DNA of 64,000 nt from Dyella terrae (lineage in GTDB: Bacteria; Pseudomonadota; Gammaproteobacteria; Xanthomonadales; Rhodanobacteraceae), in contig NZ_CP089414.1 of the NCBI RefSeq assembly GCF_022394535.1, forward strand, positions 3,224,001 through 3,288,000, in the 5' to 3' direction. Positions 35,624 through 45,366 of this stretch are shown here, one piece after another. Within the stretch, counting starts at the first letter, position 1; every line of letters starts with the position of its first letter. Under the pieces are notes generated by a model. That model did no database searches. It saw only the letters and a program-made list of their open reading frames with translations, and was not told the origin of the DNA. The position numbers and the translations under genes were made by a program.

Positions 35624-36628
35624 ATGGCCCAACCGATCCGCCACGACTGGACGCGCGATGAAGTCGCCGCGCTGTTCGCGCTGCCCTTCAACGAGCTGCT
35701 GCACCGCGCGCACTCCATGCACCGCGAACACCACGACCCGAATGCGGTGCAGGTGTCCACCCTGCTCTCCATCAAGACTGGCGGCTGTCCGGAAGACTGC
35801 GCGTATTGCCCGCAGGCCGCGCGCTACGACACCGGCGTGCAGGCGCAGAAGCTGATGAGTGTGGACGCCGTGTTGGCACGCGCGCAGGCCGCGAAAGACG
35901 CTGGCGCCAGCCGTTTCTGCATGGGCGCCGCTTGGCGCAGCCCGAAGGACCGCGACGTGGAGAAGGTTGCCGAGATCGTGCGCGCAGTGAAGGGCCTGGG
36001 CCTGGAAACCTGCGCCACGCTGGGCATGCTCAACGGCACGCAGGCCACCACCCTCAAGCAGGCGGGCCTGGACTACTACAACCACAACCTGGATACCGCG
36101 CCGGAGTTCTACGGCGAGATCATCCACACACGCCAATACCAGGATCGCCTGGACACGCTCGAACACGTGCGCGAAGCAGGCCTGAAGACTTGCTGCGGCG
36201 GCATCGTGGGCATGGGCGAAACGCGCGACCAGCGCGCCGGCCTGCTGCAAACCCTGGCCAACCTGCCTGAACATCCGGAATCGGTGCCGATCAACCAGTT
36301 GGTGCAGGTGGAAGGCACGCCGCTCAACGGTACCGACGCGATCGACCCATTCGACTTCGTACGCACCATTGCCGTAGCACGCATCCTTATGCCGGCTTCG
36401 ATGGTGCGCCTGTCTGCCGGCCGCCAGCAAATGGACGACGCGGTGCAAGCGCTGTGTTTCTTTGCCGGCGCCAATTCCATCTTCTACGGCGAAAAGCTGC
36501 TGACCACTGGCAACCCCGACGTGGAGCACGACCGCCAGCTGTTCAAGCGACTGAACCTGCACGCGCTGGAAGTGGTGGAGACGTCCGCAACGGTGCACGC
36601 GGATATCGTGGAGCATTGCGCGGCCTGA
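35624..36628 (+). CDS. bioB: biotin synthase
   Basis: A 334-residue radical SAM enzyme inserting sulfur into dethiobiotin. The [4Fe-4S] motif [10 protein letters not shown] lies near residue 51. Conserved [13 protein letters not shown] near 150, GGIVGMGET near 189 and the [2Fe-2S] arginine region MVRLSAGR near 257 are present. ATG 35624 is used, because the protein then starts [14 protein letters not shown] as homologues do. It heads the biotin operon; a hairpin separates it from bioF. Confidence 0.97.
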   Translation: MAQPIRHDWTRDEVAALFALPFNELLHRAHSMHREHHDPNAVQVSTLLSIKTGGCPEDCAYCPQAARYDTGVQAQKLMSVDAVLARAQAAKDAGASRFCMGAAWRSPKDRDVEKVAEIVRAVKGLGLETCATLGMLNGTQATTLKQAGLDYYNHNLDTAPEFYGEIIHTRQYQDRLDTLEHVREAGLKTCCGGIVGMGETRDQRAGLLQTLANLPEHPESVPINQLVQVEGTPLNGTDAIDPFDFVRTIAVARILMPASMVRLSAGRQQMDDAVQALCFFAGANSIFYGEKLLTTGNPDVEHDRQLFKRLNLHALEVVETSATVHADIVEHCAA

Positions 36629-36647
36629 GTGCCGCGCGTTCGCGACG

Positions 36648-36673
36648 GTAGGAGCGCACGTGTGCGCTCCTAC
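36648..36673 (+). repeat. perfect 26-bp palindrome between bioB and bioF
   Basis: GTAGGAGCGCAC pairs with GTGCGCTCCTAC around GT. There is no T tract, so it is more likely a REP-type repeat or an mRNA processing or stability hairpin than an intrinsic terminator. Confidence 0.7.
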
Positions 36674-36692
36674 AAGATAACGGTGCCCCACC

Positions 36693-37871
36693 ATGCGTAC
36701 AGACCTGCTCGCTCGCCTCACCGCCCACGCGCAACAGCGCGAACAGGCCGGCCTGCGCCGTCGCCTGCATACGGTGACGCGTGCGGACGGCATGTGGGTG
36801 GAGCGTGATGGCCGTCGTCTGCTTTCCTTTTGCAGCAACGATTACCTTGGCCTGGCGCAGCATCCGGCGTTGGTCGATGCACTCAAACGTGCGGCCGAGA
36901 CTGATGGCGTCGGCAGCGGCTCGGCGCACCTGATCTGTGGCCATCGTTCCGCGCATGCCGCATTGGAAGAGGCGCTCGCCGAATGGACAGGACGCGAGCG
37001 CGCCTTGCTGTTCTCCACCGGCTACATGGCGAACCTCGGTGTGATGCAGGCGTTGCTACAACGCGATGATCTCTGCGTGCAGGACAAGCTCAACCATGCC
37101 TGCCTGATCGACGGCGCGCAGTTGGCCGGCGCAGAACTGAAACGCTACCCGCATGCCGACGTGGAAGCCGCATCGCGCCAGTTGACCACGCGCCCGGAGC
37201 CCGGTGCGCTGCTCGCTACCGATGGCGTGTTCAGCATGGATGGCGATATCGCACCGCTGCGCGAACTCGCCACGCTTTGCCACCGTGAGAACGCAACCCT
37301 GATGGTCGACGATGCGCATGGCCTGGGCGTGCTCGGTGCGCATGGCGAAGGCAGCGTCATAGACGCCGGGCTTTCCTCCTGCGACGTGCCCGTGCTGATG
37401 GCCACGCTGGGCAAGGCGCTAGGTTGTAGCGGTGCGTTTGTGGCCGGCTCCGCTGAGCTAATCGACGGACTCGTGCAGTTGGCACGCACCTATATCTATA
37501 CGACCGCCATGCCACCCGCGCTCGCCGCCGCGACGCTGGCTGCCGTGCGGTTGGCGCAGTCCGAAAGCTGGCGGCGCGAGAAGCTCCGTGCGCTGATCGC
37601 CCATTTCCGTGCGGGCGCATTCCAGCTCGGCCTGCCGCTGATGCCCTCGCCCACGGCCATCCAGCCACTACTGCTAGGCGATGCGGCAGCGGCTCTGGCG
37701 GCCTCCGAAGCTCTTGAGCGGGAGGGCTTTCTGGTTACGGCGATCCGGCCGCCGACCGTGCCGCAGGGCAAGGCCCGGCTACGCATCACGCTGTCTGCCG
37801 CCCATGAGGAAAGCGACGTTGACCGGCTGCTGGATGCCTTGTCCCGGCTCCCCATGGCTCGCCCCGTATAA
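36693..37871 (+). CDS. bioF: 8-amino-7-oxononanoate synthase
   Basis: A 392-residue fold-type I PLP enzyme joining pimeloyl-ACP and alanine. Features are [14 protein letters not shown] near residue 45, [14 protein letters not shown] near 131, [11 protein letters not shown] near 205 and the PLP lysine in [14 protein letters not shown] near 236. Length and order match BioF. Its stop touches the next frame (TAATG), though the true start of the following gene is probably 30 bases on. Confidence 0.96.
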   Translation: MRTDLLARLTAHAQQREQAGLRRRLHTVTRADGMWVERDGRRLLSFCSNDYLGLAQHPALVDALKRAAETDGVGSGSAHLICGHRSAHAALEEALAEWTGRERALLFSTGYMANLGVMQALLQRDDLCVQDKLNHACLIDGAQLAGAELKRYPHADVEAASRQLTTRPEPGALLATDGVFSMDGDIAPLRELATLCHRENATLMVDDAHGLGVLGAHGEGSVIDAGLSSCDVPVLMATLGKALGCSGAFVAGSAELIDGLVQLARTYIYTTAMPPALAAATLAAVRLAQSESWRREKLRALIAHFRAGAFQLGLPLMPSPTAIQPLLLGDAAAALAASEALEREGFLVTAIRPPTVPQGKARLRITLSAAHEESDVDRLLDALSRLPMARPV

Positions 37872-37900
37872 TGGCGGTCTTGCCGTACCCATCCCCGCTT

Positions 37901-38668
37901 ATGTCCATCATCAATCTTTCCGCCTACCGCTTCGTCAGCCTGGACGACCTACCGACGCTGCGCGAGCGCATTCTGGAACGCTGCGAGGCGCTGGCGCTCA
38001 AGGGCACGATCCTGCTGGCGCCTGAGGGTATCAACCTGTTCCTTGCCGGCACGCGCGAACCCATCGACGCCTTCATGAGCTGGCTGCGCACCGATACGCG
38101 CTTCGCCGATCTAACGCCGAAGGAGTCGATCTCGGATGCCGCGCCGTTCGGCCGCATGCGCGTGCGCCTGAAGAAAGAGATCATCACCATGCGCATGCCG
38201 ACCATTCGTCCCGAAGGCGGGCGCGCACCTTCCGTTGCGCCAGCGACGCTGCAACGCTGGCTGGCACAGGGGCACGATGATGACGGTCGCGAAGTTGTCC
38301 TGCTCGATACGCGCAACGACTACGAAACCGACGTGGGCCTGTTCCGGAACGCGGTGGACTACCGCATCGCCAGCTTCACCGAATTCCCCGCCGCTCTCGC
38401 CGCCGACCGCGCGCGCTACGAAAACAAGACGGTGGTGTCGTACTGCACGGGCGGCATCCGCTGCGAGAAAGCCGCACTGCACATGCAGGACATCGGCATC
38501 GATCACGTGTACCAGTTGGAAGGCGGCATCCTGAAGTATTTCGAGGAAACCGACGGCACGCACTGGAACGGCGATTGTTTCGTGTTTGATGAGCGCGGGG
38601 CGGTGGATAAGGGCTTGGCGCCATCGGTTCTCTCTCCCCAGCGGGAAGAGGGAGCAAGTCAGGCATGA
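37901..38668 (+). CDS. trhO: tRNA uridine-34 hydroxylase (rhodanese family)
   Basis: A 255-residue TrhO (YceA) protein that makes 5-hydroxyuridine at tRNA position 34 using oxygen. It begins [20 protein letters not shown] at 37901; ATG 37871 overlapping bioF is a less likely start. The N-terminal domain shows [17 protein letters not shown] near residue 28. The rhodanese domain (about 118-225) contains [15 protein letters not shown] with the reactive Cys near 186. It sits inside the biotin operon although its role is not biotin synthesis. Confidence 0.93.
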   Translation: MSIINLSAYRFVSLDDLPTLRERILERCEALALKGTILLAPEGINLFLAGTREPIDAFMSWLRTDTRFADLTPKESISDAAPFGRMRVRLKKEIITMRMPTIRPEGGRAPSVAPATLQRWLAQGHDDDGREVVLLDTRNDYETDVGLFRNAVDYRIASFTEFPAALAADRARYENKTVVSYCTGGIRCEKAALHMQDIGIDHVYQLEGGILKYFEETDGTHWNGDCFVFDERGAVDKGLAPSVLSPQREEGASQA

Positions 38669-39435
38669 ACCTTCATATCGAAACCCACGGCCACGGCGAG
38701 ATCCCCGTGGTGATCCTCCACGGCTGGGCCATGCATGGCGGCATGATGGAGCCGCTATGCGACGTGCTGGCCGATCGCTGCACTATGCATGTGGTCGATC
38801 TGCCGGGCCATGGCTATTCGCGCGACAGCACGTTGCCGCTGGAACCTTCCACCTGCGTGCAGGCGATTGCCGAGCGCACGCCGCCAGCGATCTGGATCGG
38901 CTGGTCGCTGGGTGGACTGATCGCGATGACTGCAGCCATCGAACACCCGCAGCATGCGCGCGCGCTGGGCGTCATCGACGGCACGCCCAAGTTCTCGCGG
39001 GGCGAGGACTGGCCCCATGGCAGCGATCCCAAGCTGGTACGCCAGCTCGCAACGGACCTGGAAACCGACTACCACGGCACGCTGGAACGCTTTATCGCGC
39101 TGGAGGCGATGGGCAGCCGCGACCCGATGGCGGAAGTGCGTCACCTGCGCTCGCTGATCTTTCAACGCGGTGAACCCAACCTGCGCGTGCTGCAGGAAGG
39201 TATCCGCATTCTCGAAACCGCCGACCGTCGCGCCGACCTCGCTGCGCTCTCCGTACCGAGTGCGTGGATCGTGGGCCATCGCGACCGCATTGTGCCGCCC
39301 GCCGCCATGGCATGGTCGGCCGAGCAATCGCGCGGTAGCTACACGGAGATCGCGCATGCTGGCCACGCGCCATTCTTCGGCTATGCGGGCGACGTCGCGA
39401 ACGCACTGACGCCGCTGCTGGACAGTTTTCAATGA
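38665..39435 (+). CDS. bioH: pimeloyl-ACP methyl ester carboxylesterase
   Basis: A 256-residue alpha/beta hydrolase that frees pimeloyl-ACP from its methyl ester. The nucleophile elbow is [12 protein letters not shown] near residue 77, the acid is in GHRDRIVPP near 206 and the His in AGHAPFFGY near 233. [11 protein letters not shown] near residue 20 supplies the oxyanion hole. It overlaps trhO and bioC by four bases each, which supports the BioH assignment over a generic hydrolase. Confidence 0.93.
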   Translation: MNLHIETHGHGEIPVVILHGWAMHGGMMEPLCDVLADRCTMHVVDLPGHGYSRDSTLPLEPSTCVQAIAERTPPAIWIGWSLGGLIAMTAAIEHPQHARALGVIDGTPKFSRGEDWPHGSDPKLVRQLATDLETDYHGTLERFIALEAMGSRDPMAEVRHLRSLIFQRGEPNLRVLQEGIRILETADRRADLAALSVPSAWIVGHRDRIVPPAAMAWSAEQSRGSYTEIAHAGHAPFFGYAGDVANALTPLLDSFQ

Positions 39436-40313
39436 CCGACTCGCATTTCGACCGTCAGCAGGTGCGCCGTAATTTCGGCCGCGCGGCGAACACGTATGAG
39501 CAACACGACGCTTTGCAGCGCGAAGTGCAAACGCTGCTGCTCGATCGCCTGGGCTTCTACCTGGAAACACCCGAGCGGGTGATTGATGTCGGCGCCGGCA
39601 CCGGCCGCGGCACGGCGTTGCTGCGCAAGCGCTACCCGAAGGCGCAGGTGGTCGCTTTTGACCTGGCGCTGCCCATGTTGCGCGCCGCAAAGAAGAACAG
39701 CAGCTGGCTAAAGCCGTTCCAACGCGTGTGCGCGGAAGCCACGTCGCTGCCGCTGCCTGACCATAGCGTGGACGTGCTGCATTCCAACCTGTGTTTCCAG
39801 TGGATCGATGACCTGCCAGCGCTGTTCGGCGAATGTGTGCGCGTACTCAAGCCCGGCGGCCTGCTGGTGTTCTCGACCTTCGGCCCCGATACCTTGAAGG
39901 AGCTGCGCGCGGCGTGGGCCGAAGCCGACCAGCAGCCGCACGTGAGCCGCTTCCTCGACATGCACGACCTGGGCGATGCGATGATCAACGCAGGCCTGCG
40001 CGATCCGGTGCTGGACGTAGATCGCTACACACTGACCTACAGCGAGCCGCGTCTGCTGCTCAAGGAACTGCAGGGGCTGGGCGCGACCAATGCGGACCGC
40101 GAGCGCGAGCGACACTTGCTAGGCAAGAAGCACTACCAGCGCATGCTGGCCGCGTACGAAACCATGCGTGTGGATGGCCGCATCCCCGCGACGTGGGAAG
40201 TGGTGACGGCGCATGCATGGGGACCACCGACGGGGCAGTCGCGTCGCATGGCCGGCGGTGGCGAGATGGCGAGTTTCTCCATCGACAGCCTGCGCGGTTC
40301 GCGTAGGCGCTAA
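39432..40313 (+). CDS. bioC: malonyl-ACP O-methyltransferase
   Basis: A 293-residue SAM-dependent methyltransferase starting the disguised fatty-acid route to pimelate. It has FGRAANTYEQHDALQREV near residue 15, the SAM-binding VIDVGAGTGRGTALL near 53 and VDVLHSNLCFQWIDDLP near 114. The tail from about residue 250 is a few residues longer than E. coli BioC. Last gene of the operon, closed by a hairpin. Confidence 0.94.
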   Translation: MTDSHFDRQQVRRNFGRAANTYEQHDALQREVQTLLLDRLGFYLETPERVIDVGAGTGRGTALLRKRYPKAQVVAFDLALPMLRAAKKNSSWLKPFQRVCAEATSLPLPDHSVDVLHSNLCFQWIDDLPALFGECVRVLKPGGLLVFSTFGPDTLKELRAAWAEADQQPHVSRFLDMHDLGDAMINAGLRDPVLDVDRYTLTYSEPRLLLKELQGLGATNADRERERHLLGKKHYQRMLAAYETMRVDGRIPATWEVVTAHAWGPPTGQSRRMAGGGEMASFSIDSLRGSRRR

Positions 40314-40332
40314 AGGTTCCGGCCATTCAAGA

Positions 40333-40369
40333 CACGATGTGCGGATGCTCATTGCACCCGCACATCGTG
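40333..40369. terminator. hairpin between convergent bioC and lipoprotein gene
   Basis: CACGATGTGCGG (40333-40344) pairs perfectly with CCGCACATCGTG (40358-40369). There is no T tract on either side, so intrinsic termination is uncertain, but the position between two converging genes fits a bidirectional transcript end. Confidence 0.5.
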
Positions 40370-40381
40370 GTCAACGACAGA

Positions 40382-40820
40382 TCAAAGAATCAACGAGCAC
40401 TGCTCTACGCCCTGACGTCCCTTGGTTTCATCAACTTGATGAAGCGCGGAACGGGCGGCGAACACGCCCATCTTCACTTCCTGCCAGACGTAGTAGGTCT
40501 TTCCTGCCTGCATGTCCATCGTCAGCGTGGAGTCCACTTCAGTCTTGGACACGATGGTGTGCGTGCCCGGGGCAAGCTCTTTGCGCAGGTAGGTGTTCGC
40601 TGCAGTGTCGCCTACAGACTGCCCGTCGATCAGCAATGGCATCTTGATGGCAGCGCCCATCGACTCGTTGCGAAAAATATAGACCACGGCCTTGTCCGTC
40701 GACGGCATGAACTGCTTGGCCTGGGCATCGGCCCCCCTTGTTCGCCATCGGAACACTGGCGCAACCGGTAAGCACCAACATGGCGATGAGCGACATCGCC
40801 ATCAGCATCTTGCGGATCAT
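40382..40820 (-). CDS. DUF2846-like lipoprotein, frameshifted at a C6 tract
   Basis: The start (ATG 40820 after GGGGAA) encodes a lipoprotein signal, MIRKMLMAMSLIAMLVLTGC. After NKG the frame goes astray, while another frame continues with GADAQAKQFMPSTDKAVVYI, FRNESMGAAIKMPLLIDG and TYYVWQEVKMG, the DUF2846 pattern, to 40382. Reading the six C run at 40732-40737 as five joins them into about 145 residues. DUF2846 proteins are outer-membrane-facing small lipoproteins of unknown role. Confidence 0.75.
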
Positions 40821-41025
40821 AGTTTCCCCTGTGGACCAGTTTCGATTGTTTGCACACGCGCGGACCCCACGGGCTGAATGGCATCAGCACGCAATCTCAG
40901 CCATACGCTGTGGCGCCATCGCCCCCTCGGGGATGACGAACGGATGCTCGCACGTCGAATGAATTTGCCGCAATAACCCGAACGAACGACGCAAGGACGC
41001 CATTTGTTGCGGCCATCCGTTCCCG

Positions 41026-41595
41026 CTATAGGCTCTTGTAGCGGAAGCAGCTCACCGTGTGGTCGTTCACCATGCCGGTGGCCTGCATGAAGGCGTAGCA
41101 GATGGTGGTGCCGACGAAGCGAAAGCCGCGCTTCTTCAAGTCCTTGCTCATGCGGTCGGATAGCGGCGTGCTCGCAGGCACGTCGCCCTGCCCGGTCCAG
41201 CGGTTGCGGATGGGCTTGCCGTCTACGAAGGACCACAGGTAGGCGTCCAGCGTGCCGAATTTGTCGATGACCTGCAGCGCCGCAGCAGCGTTGTCGCGCG
41301 CGGCATACACCTTGAGACGGTTGCGCACGATGCCGGGGTCGAGCAACGCCTTCTCCAGCTCGCGATCCTTCATGGCAGCGACGCGGACAATGTCGAAGTC
41401 GTGGAACACGCGCCGATAGTTGTCGCGCTTGAGCAGGATGGTGCGCCACGACAAGCCCGCCTGTGCGCCTTCCAGGCAAAGGAATTCGAACAGCATCCGG
41501 TCATCGTGCAGCGGTGTACCCCACTCGCTGTCGTGGTAGTCGTGCATGTCCTCGCTATTGCCCCAGGGGCAGCGCTGTTTTGCTTTCGTCGCCAT
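41026..41595 (-). CDS. tag: DNA-3-methyladenine glycosylase I
   Basis: A 189-residue helix-hairpin-helix-fold base excision enzyme removing 3-methyladenine. It has RCPWGNSEDMHDYHDSEWG near residue 8 (Cys and His zinc ligands), LEGAQAGLSWRTILLKR near 41 and GFRFVGTTICYAFMQATGMV near 155, with the closing His and Cys (NDHTVSCF). The start is ATG 41595. The upstream membrane protein gene is four bases away and likely in the same transcript. Confidence 0.95.
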   Translation of the reverse strand: MATKAKQRCPWGNSEDMHDYHDSEWGTPLHDDRMLFEFLCLEGAQAGLSWRTILLKRDNYRRVFHDFDIVRVAAMKDRELEKALLDPGIVRNRLKVYAARDNAAAALQVIDKFGTLDAYLWSFVDGKPIRNRWTGQGDVPASTPLSDRMSKDLKKRGFRFVGTTICYAFMQATGMVNDHTVSCFRYKSL

Positions 41596-41599
41596 GTCG

Positions 41600-41956
41600 T
41601 CAATCCGCGGCTTCGTCGCCACGCTCCTTGCGAAAACCGATGATTGCACCTGCCGCCGCAGCGGCAATGGCGAGCCAGTGCCAGAAGGACAGCGCCGCAT
41701 GCAGCCATGACATGCCCAACAGAAGGGCAATGGCCGTGATGGCAAACGTCCAGCCATGCTCGGGCCTGCGGAACAGCAGAAGCGTGCTAGCTACCAACAG
41801 CAGCAACACACCCGCGAGTGTCGGCACCAACCGGAGCCATGAAAGCTCCCCGCTAGACACCATCGGCAAAAGCACGGACAGAGGAAACAGCATGCCGAGG
41901 AAAGCCAGTAGCCCGATGCAGGCCACGGCTACATTCCTTGAACGCGTTGCTGTCAT
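41600..41956 (-). CDS. small four-helix membrane protein
   Basis: A 118-residue protein starting MTATRSRNVAVACIGLLAFL. Four hydrophobic helices are visible (residues about 8-30, 40-62, 70-86, 90-107) and the tail is charged (FRKERGDEAAD). Family not recognised. It precedes tag by four bases. Confidence 0.65.
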   Translation of the reverse strand: MTATRSRNVAVACIGLLAFLGMLFPLSVLLPMVSSGELSWLRLVPTLAGVLLLLVASTLLLFRRPEHGWTFAITAIALLLGMSWLHAALSFWHWLAIAAAAAGAIIGFRKERGDEAAD

Positions 41957-42056
41957 GCCAATCGCCTGTAAGCTCGCGGGAGAGCCACGACGCTATCCCA
42001 GCCCCGCACGCGGGACAAGAGCAGCGTGTGATCTTCCACGCCACTTGCGGACTTCT

Positions 42057-42953
42057 ATGACTCCAACGCCCTCTTCACGTGGCGCCGTGCTGGCCCTGCT
42101 TGCCACCATCATCATCTGGGCCTACAGCTGGGTGGTGATGAAGCAGGTGTTGCAGCATGCGGGGCCGTTTGATTTCGCGGCCATTCGCTATGTGCTGGGC
42201 GCACTGGTGCTGTTTGGCGTGTTGCTGGTGACGAAGCAGTCACTTCGCCCACCGCCGTTACTACCCACAGCGCTGATCGGCCTGTGTCAGACCACGGCGT
42301 TCCAGGGTCTGGGCCAGTGGGCGCTGGTCAGCGGTGGTGCCGGGCACGTCGCCCTGTTGGCGTACACCATGCCGTTCTGGGCGGTGCTGCTGGCATGGGT
42401 GATGCTGGACGAACGCCTCACCTCCCGACGCTGGTTGGGCCTGGGCCTGGCTGCGATCGGGCTGACCTGCGTCATCGAGCCTTGGCATGGACTGGGTGGT
42501 GTTCGCAGCACCTTGCTCGCCATCGGCGCGGGCTTCGCCTGGGCCATGGGTACCGTGTTGAGCAAGCGCGTATTCCAGCGCCATGCGCCCTCCCCGCTTT
42601 CGCTCACGGCGTGGCAGATGTTGTTTGGTGCACTTGGTTTGGTCGTCGTGACCTTGTGCGTGCCGCAGCGGCCCATCGACTGGACGTGGGGCTTTATCGG
42701 CGGCCTGGCTTACAGCGTGGTGTTCGCCTCGAGCATCGCCTGGGGACTGTGGTTGATCGTGTTGCACCGCTTGCCCACCGCCGTGGCCAGCATCGCCAGC
42801 CTAGGCGTACCCATCGTCAGTGTGCTGCTGGCCTGGGCGATCCTGCACGAACAACCCACCAGCATGGAAATCCTCGGAATCGCATTCATCCTGCTCGGAT
42901 TGGTCGCCGTAAGCGGCATCCGCCTACGCGGCGTACGCGCCGCGAGGAGTTAA
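42057..42953 (+). CDS. EamA/DMT family transporter
   Basis: A 298-residue inner membrane protein with ten hydrophobic helices in two EamA repeats: IIIWAYSWVVMKQ near residue 17 in the first and SLTAWQMLFGALGLV near 180 in the second. Drug/metabolite transporters of this type usually export amino acids or metabolites. ATG 42057 is chosen since the protein then starts at the short cytoplasmic leader MTPTPSSRG. The C terminus is basic (RLRGVRAARS). Confidence 0.85.
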   Translation: MTPTPSSRGAVLALLATIIIWAYSWVVMKQVLQHAGPFDFAAIRYVLGALVLFGVLLVTKQSLRPPPLLPTALIGLCQTTAFQGLGQWALVSGGAGHVALLAYTMPFWAVLLAWVMLDERLTSRRWLGLGLAAIGLTCVIEPWHGLGGVRSTLLAIGAGFAWAMGTVLSKRVFQRHAPSPLSLTAWQMLFGALGLVVVTLCVPQRPIDWTWGFIGGLAYSVVFASSIAWGLWLIVLHRLPTAVASIASLGVPIVSVLLAWAILHEQPTSMEILGIAFILLGLVAVSGIRLRGVRAARS

Positions 42954-42987
42954 AATCCCGCGTTTGCAACGATCGGGAGACCCCATC

Positions 42988-43200
42988 ATGAACGTCAAGG
43001 ACAGCAACGGCGCGGTACTCGCGGATGGCGACTCGGTACTGGTCATCAAGGACCTGAAGGTGAAGGGTTCGTCGCAGACGCTCAAGCGCGGCTCGGTGTT
43101 CAAATCCATTCGCGTGGATGAGGACAATCCGGAGGAGGTCGAGTGTCGTGATGGGCGTTCGACGTTGGTGTTGAAGACGTGTTTTATCAAGAAGGTTTGA
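42988..43200 (+). CDS. PhnA/YjdM-type protein, C-terminal domain only
   Basis: A 70-residue protein starting MNVKDSNGAVLADGDSVLVI at 42988 after GGGAGA, with LKVKGSSQTLKRG and C-terminal LVLKTCFIKKV. It matches the SH3-like C-terminal domain of PhnA (YjdM) but lacks the N-terminal zinc ribbon of the full-length proteins. Despite the name, members are not shown to act on phosphonates in most species. Confidence 0.85.
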   Translation: MNVKDSNGAVLADGDSVLVIKDLKVKGSSQTLKRGSVFKSIRVDEDNPEEVECRDGRSTLVLKTCFIKKV

Positions 43201-43203
43201 GTG

Positions 43204-43294
43204 GTGAGGGGTGGGTGCTCGCCGCACCGTTTCGATGAAACCGTAGGGCGAGCACCCGCCCCTCACCCCAACCCTCTCCCCGAAGGGGAGAGGG
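43204..43294. repeat. double hairpin between converging genes
   Basis: GTGAGGGGTGGGTGCTCGCC (43204-43223) pairs perfectly with its inverse at 43247-43266. CCCTCTCCCC (43272-43281) then pairs with GGGGAGAGGG (43285-43294). The same GCGAGCACCCG and CCCTCTCC blocks recur at 57812-57878, so this is a dispersed repeat. It may also end transcripts of the PhnA-type gene and the dehydratase. Confidence 0.75.
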
Positions 43295-43319
43295 AGCAGA
43301 ACTGGAGCGACGCGCAACC

Positions 43320-44285
43320 TCACCAAGGCAACGCGTCAATATCCACATTCCCCCCAGTAACGATCAACCCCACCCGCTTCCCTTTGAACCGCTCCGGCCG
43401 CTTCAACACCGCCGCCAGCACCGTCGCGCTCGATGTCTCCACCACGATCTTCAACTCGTTCCACAACAACTTCATCGCAGCAATCACTTCCGCATCGCTC
43501 ACCGTCGTCACCTCGACACGATGCATCTGCAGCGCCTCGAAGTTCGTTTCGCCGATCAGCGTGCGAAGGCCATCGCAAATCGTATCCGGCACAAAAGGCC
43601 CTACGCGTACACCAGCAGCGAGTGATCGCGCGGCATCGTCCGCCCCCATGGGTTCGGCGCCATGAATGAGCACTTGAGGCGCCACGCCATGCGTAGCGAT
43701 GCTCGTGCCTGCGATCAATCCACCACCGCCGATCGGCGTCACCACCAGGTCAACGCCACCCGTCTGCTCCAAGAGTTCGAGCGCTGCCGTGCCCTGCCCG
43801 GCTATCACGCGGGTATCGGAGAATGGGTGCACCAACTCAGCCCCCGTGGCGCGCTGCACTTCATCCGCTTTCGCTTCGCGCGCGGCCTGCGTCGCCTCGC
43901 AACGATGCAGGATGGCACCGGCGCGTTCTATAGCCTGGAGCTTCGTACGCACGGCACCGTCCGGCACGATCACATGCGCGGGAATGCCGCGCGTTGCCGC
44001 CGCCATCGCCAGCGCGTTGCCATGGTTGCCCGACGAATGGGTGACCACGCCCCGCACGGCCTGCTCATCATCCATGGACCAGACAGCATTGCAGGCACCG
44101 CGGAACTTGAACGCGCCGCCCCGCTGAAGGTTCTCGCATTTGAAATGAAGATCCGCGCCCGTCAGCGCGTTCAACACAGCGCTGCGCAGCACGGGCGTGA
44201 CTACGGCATATGGAGCAATACGCGCAGCAGCCTCCTGCACCTGTGCAAACGTCGGCAGGGCAGCACGATTCGATGAAGCGCTCAT
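43320..44285 (-). CDS. threonine/serine dehydratase-like PLP enzyme
   Basis: A 321-residue fold-type II PLP protein. The PLP lysine is in GGAFKFRGACNAV near residue 61, the substrate loop is SSGNHGNALAMA near 84, and the glycine loop is IGGGGLIAGTS near 185. There is no C-terminal ACT domain, unlike the ilvA at 9578, so it is a catabolic dehydratase or serine racemase-type enzyme. The stop falls a few bases from the repeat at 43204-43294. It overlaps the epimerase gene by four bases. Confidence 0.85.
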   Translation of the reverse strand: MSASSNRAALPTFAQVQEAAARIAPYAVVTPVLRSAVLNALTGADLHFKCENLQRGGAFKFRGACNAVWSMDDEQAVRGVVTHSSGNHGNALAMAAATRGIPAHVIVPDGAVRTKLQAIERAGAILHRCEATQAAREAKADEVQRATGAELVHPFSDTRVIAGQGTAALELLEQTGGVDLVVTPIGGGGLIAGTSIATHGVAPQVLIHGAEPMGADDAARSLAAGVRVGPFVPDTICDGLRTLIGETNFEALQMHRVEVTTVSDAEVIAAMKLLWNELKIVVETSSATVLAAVLKRPERFKGKRVGLIVTGGNVDIDALPW

Positions 44286-45286
44286 GGACCTTCGATCTCC
44301 ACACCACAGGAAAAACGGCGCTCGGCGCCGGGTTCGAGACGGATGACATCAGCGCAATCGGGACGATTGAACGCGTCCGCCCAGCTTTCCATGGGCTCGA
44401 GCGCCACCGAGCGACGTACGTCGCGCGTCACCGTGTCGGCGGTGAACGCGAGCATGACGCCGGAAGGCTGCCATACCGCAATGGCGAGGCCACTTTCAGG
44501 GTCACGCAGTCGCGTACGCGCGCGACCATCGGTGTCGCAACGTAGGTCGACGAATGCGTGATTGAGCTCGCGTGGGCCGATCTTCTGCCACTGGCGAAAA
44601 TCGAGTTCGGGGCGCTCGGACAGCGGTACGCGAGCACCATCACCCGCGATGGGAATGAACTCCTCGTCGGTACGCACCACACTGTCGGCGGGAATCTGCA
44701 GTTCCCAACCCTCGATGGGCTGGTCCGACAATTTGAAATAGGGATGCCAGCCGAAGAAACACGGCGCGGCATGCTCACCCATGTTACGCATGATCGCCTC
44801 GATGGTGAGGCCTGCTGCGTCGAGTGTGTAGTTGACCGCCAGGTCGATGGCGAAAGGGTAACCCTGGTAAGCCCCCGGGCGAATCGCCTGCGTGACAAAG
44901 CTCGCCCGCGCGCCCTGTGCGTCGGCGGCAAGCTCTGCAACATGGAAGTCGACGCCGCGCACGAAACCATGCCGTGCCGCACGCGAATCGCCCTCGACAC
45001 CCGGTTGCAAATCGTGGGGCTCACCATCGAAGACATAGCGGGCATCGGCAATACGATTGGCAAACGGCACCATGATCGCGAAGCGGGAACTGGGCCGGGT
45101 GTCGAGCTCGCCGGCATCCCGATAGCCATCGGCGATATTCCATGCGCCTCGCGACGATGGCACCTCAAAGCTCAGAAGGGTCGCCCCTCGGCGCGCAATG
45201 CGAACACGGCGCCCCCTGGCGATGTCGCTTAGCACCACGACGCCATGGCTGCCGACCAGCCCGCGTTCCGCAAGATACTCTGCCAT
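44282..45286 (-). CDS. aldose 1-epimerase family protein
   Basis: A 334-residue beta-sandwich mutarotase starting MAEYLAERGLVGSHG at 45286. It has PSSRFAIMVPFANRIADARY near residue 67, HGFVRGVDF near 104, CFFGWHPYFKLSD near 181 with a catalytic His, and a Glu in RSVALEPMESW near 295. It interconverts sugar anomers; the exact sugar is not evident. It overlaps the start of the PLP enzyme gene. Confidence 0.85.
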   Translation of the reverse strand: MAEYLAERGLVGSHGVVVLSDIARGRRVRIARRGATLLSFEVPSSRGAWNIADGYRDAGELDTRPSSRFAIMVPFANRIADARYVFDGEPHDLQPGVEGDSRAARHGFVRGVDFHVAELAADAQGARASFVTQAIRPGAYQGYPFAIDLAVNYTLDAAGLTIEAIMRNMGEHAAPCFFGWHPYFKLSDQPIEGWELQIPADSVVRTDEEFIPIAGDGARVPLSERPELDFRQWQKIGPRELNHAFVDLRCDTDGRARTRLRDPESGLAIAVWQPSGVMLAFTADTVTRDVRRSVALEPMESWADAFNRPDCADVIRLEPGAERRFSCGVEIEGP

Positions 45287-45366
45287 AGAGCCTATCCTTG
45301 TCCTGCCGGGAAAGAACCGCATGTTAGCCTGAGTCTTCTTTCGCTTCCGCAGTCCCGGCCGTCACC

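Noticed and set aside
35555..36838. 427-residue open frame antisense to bioB
   Set aside because: It is a shadow of bioB, with no ribosome site or recognisable domain.
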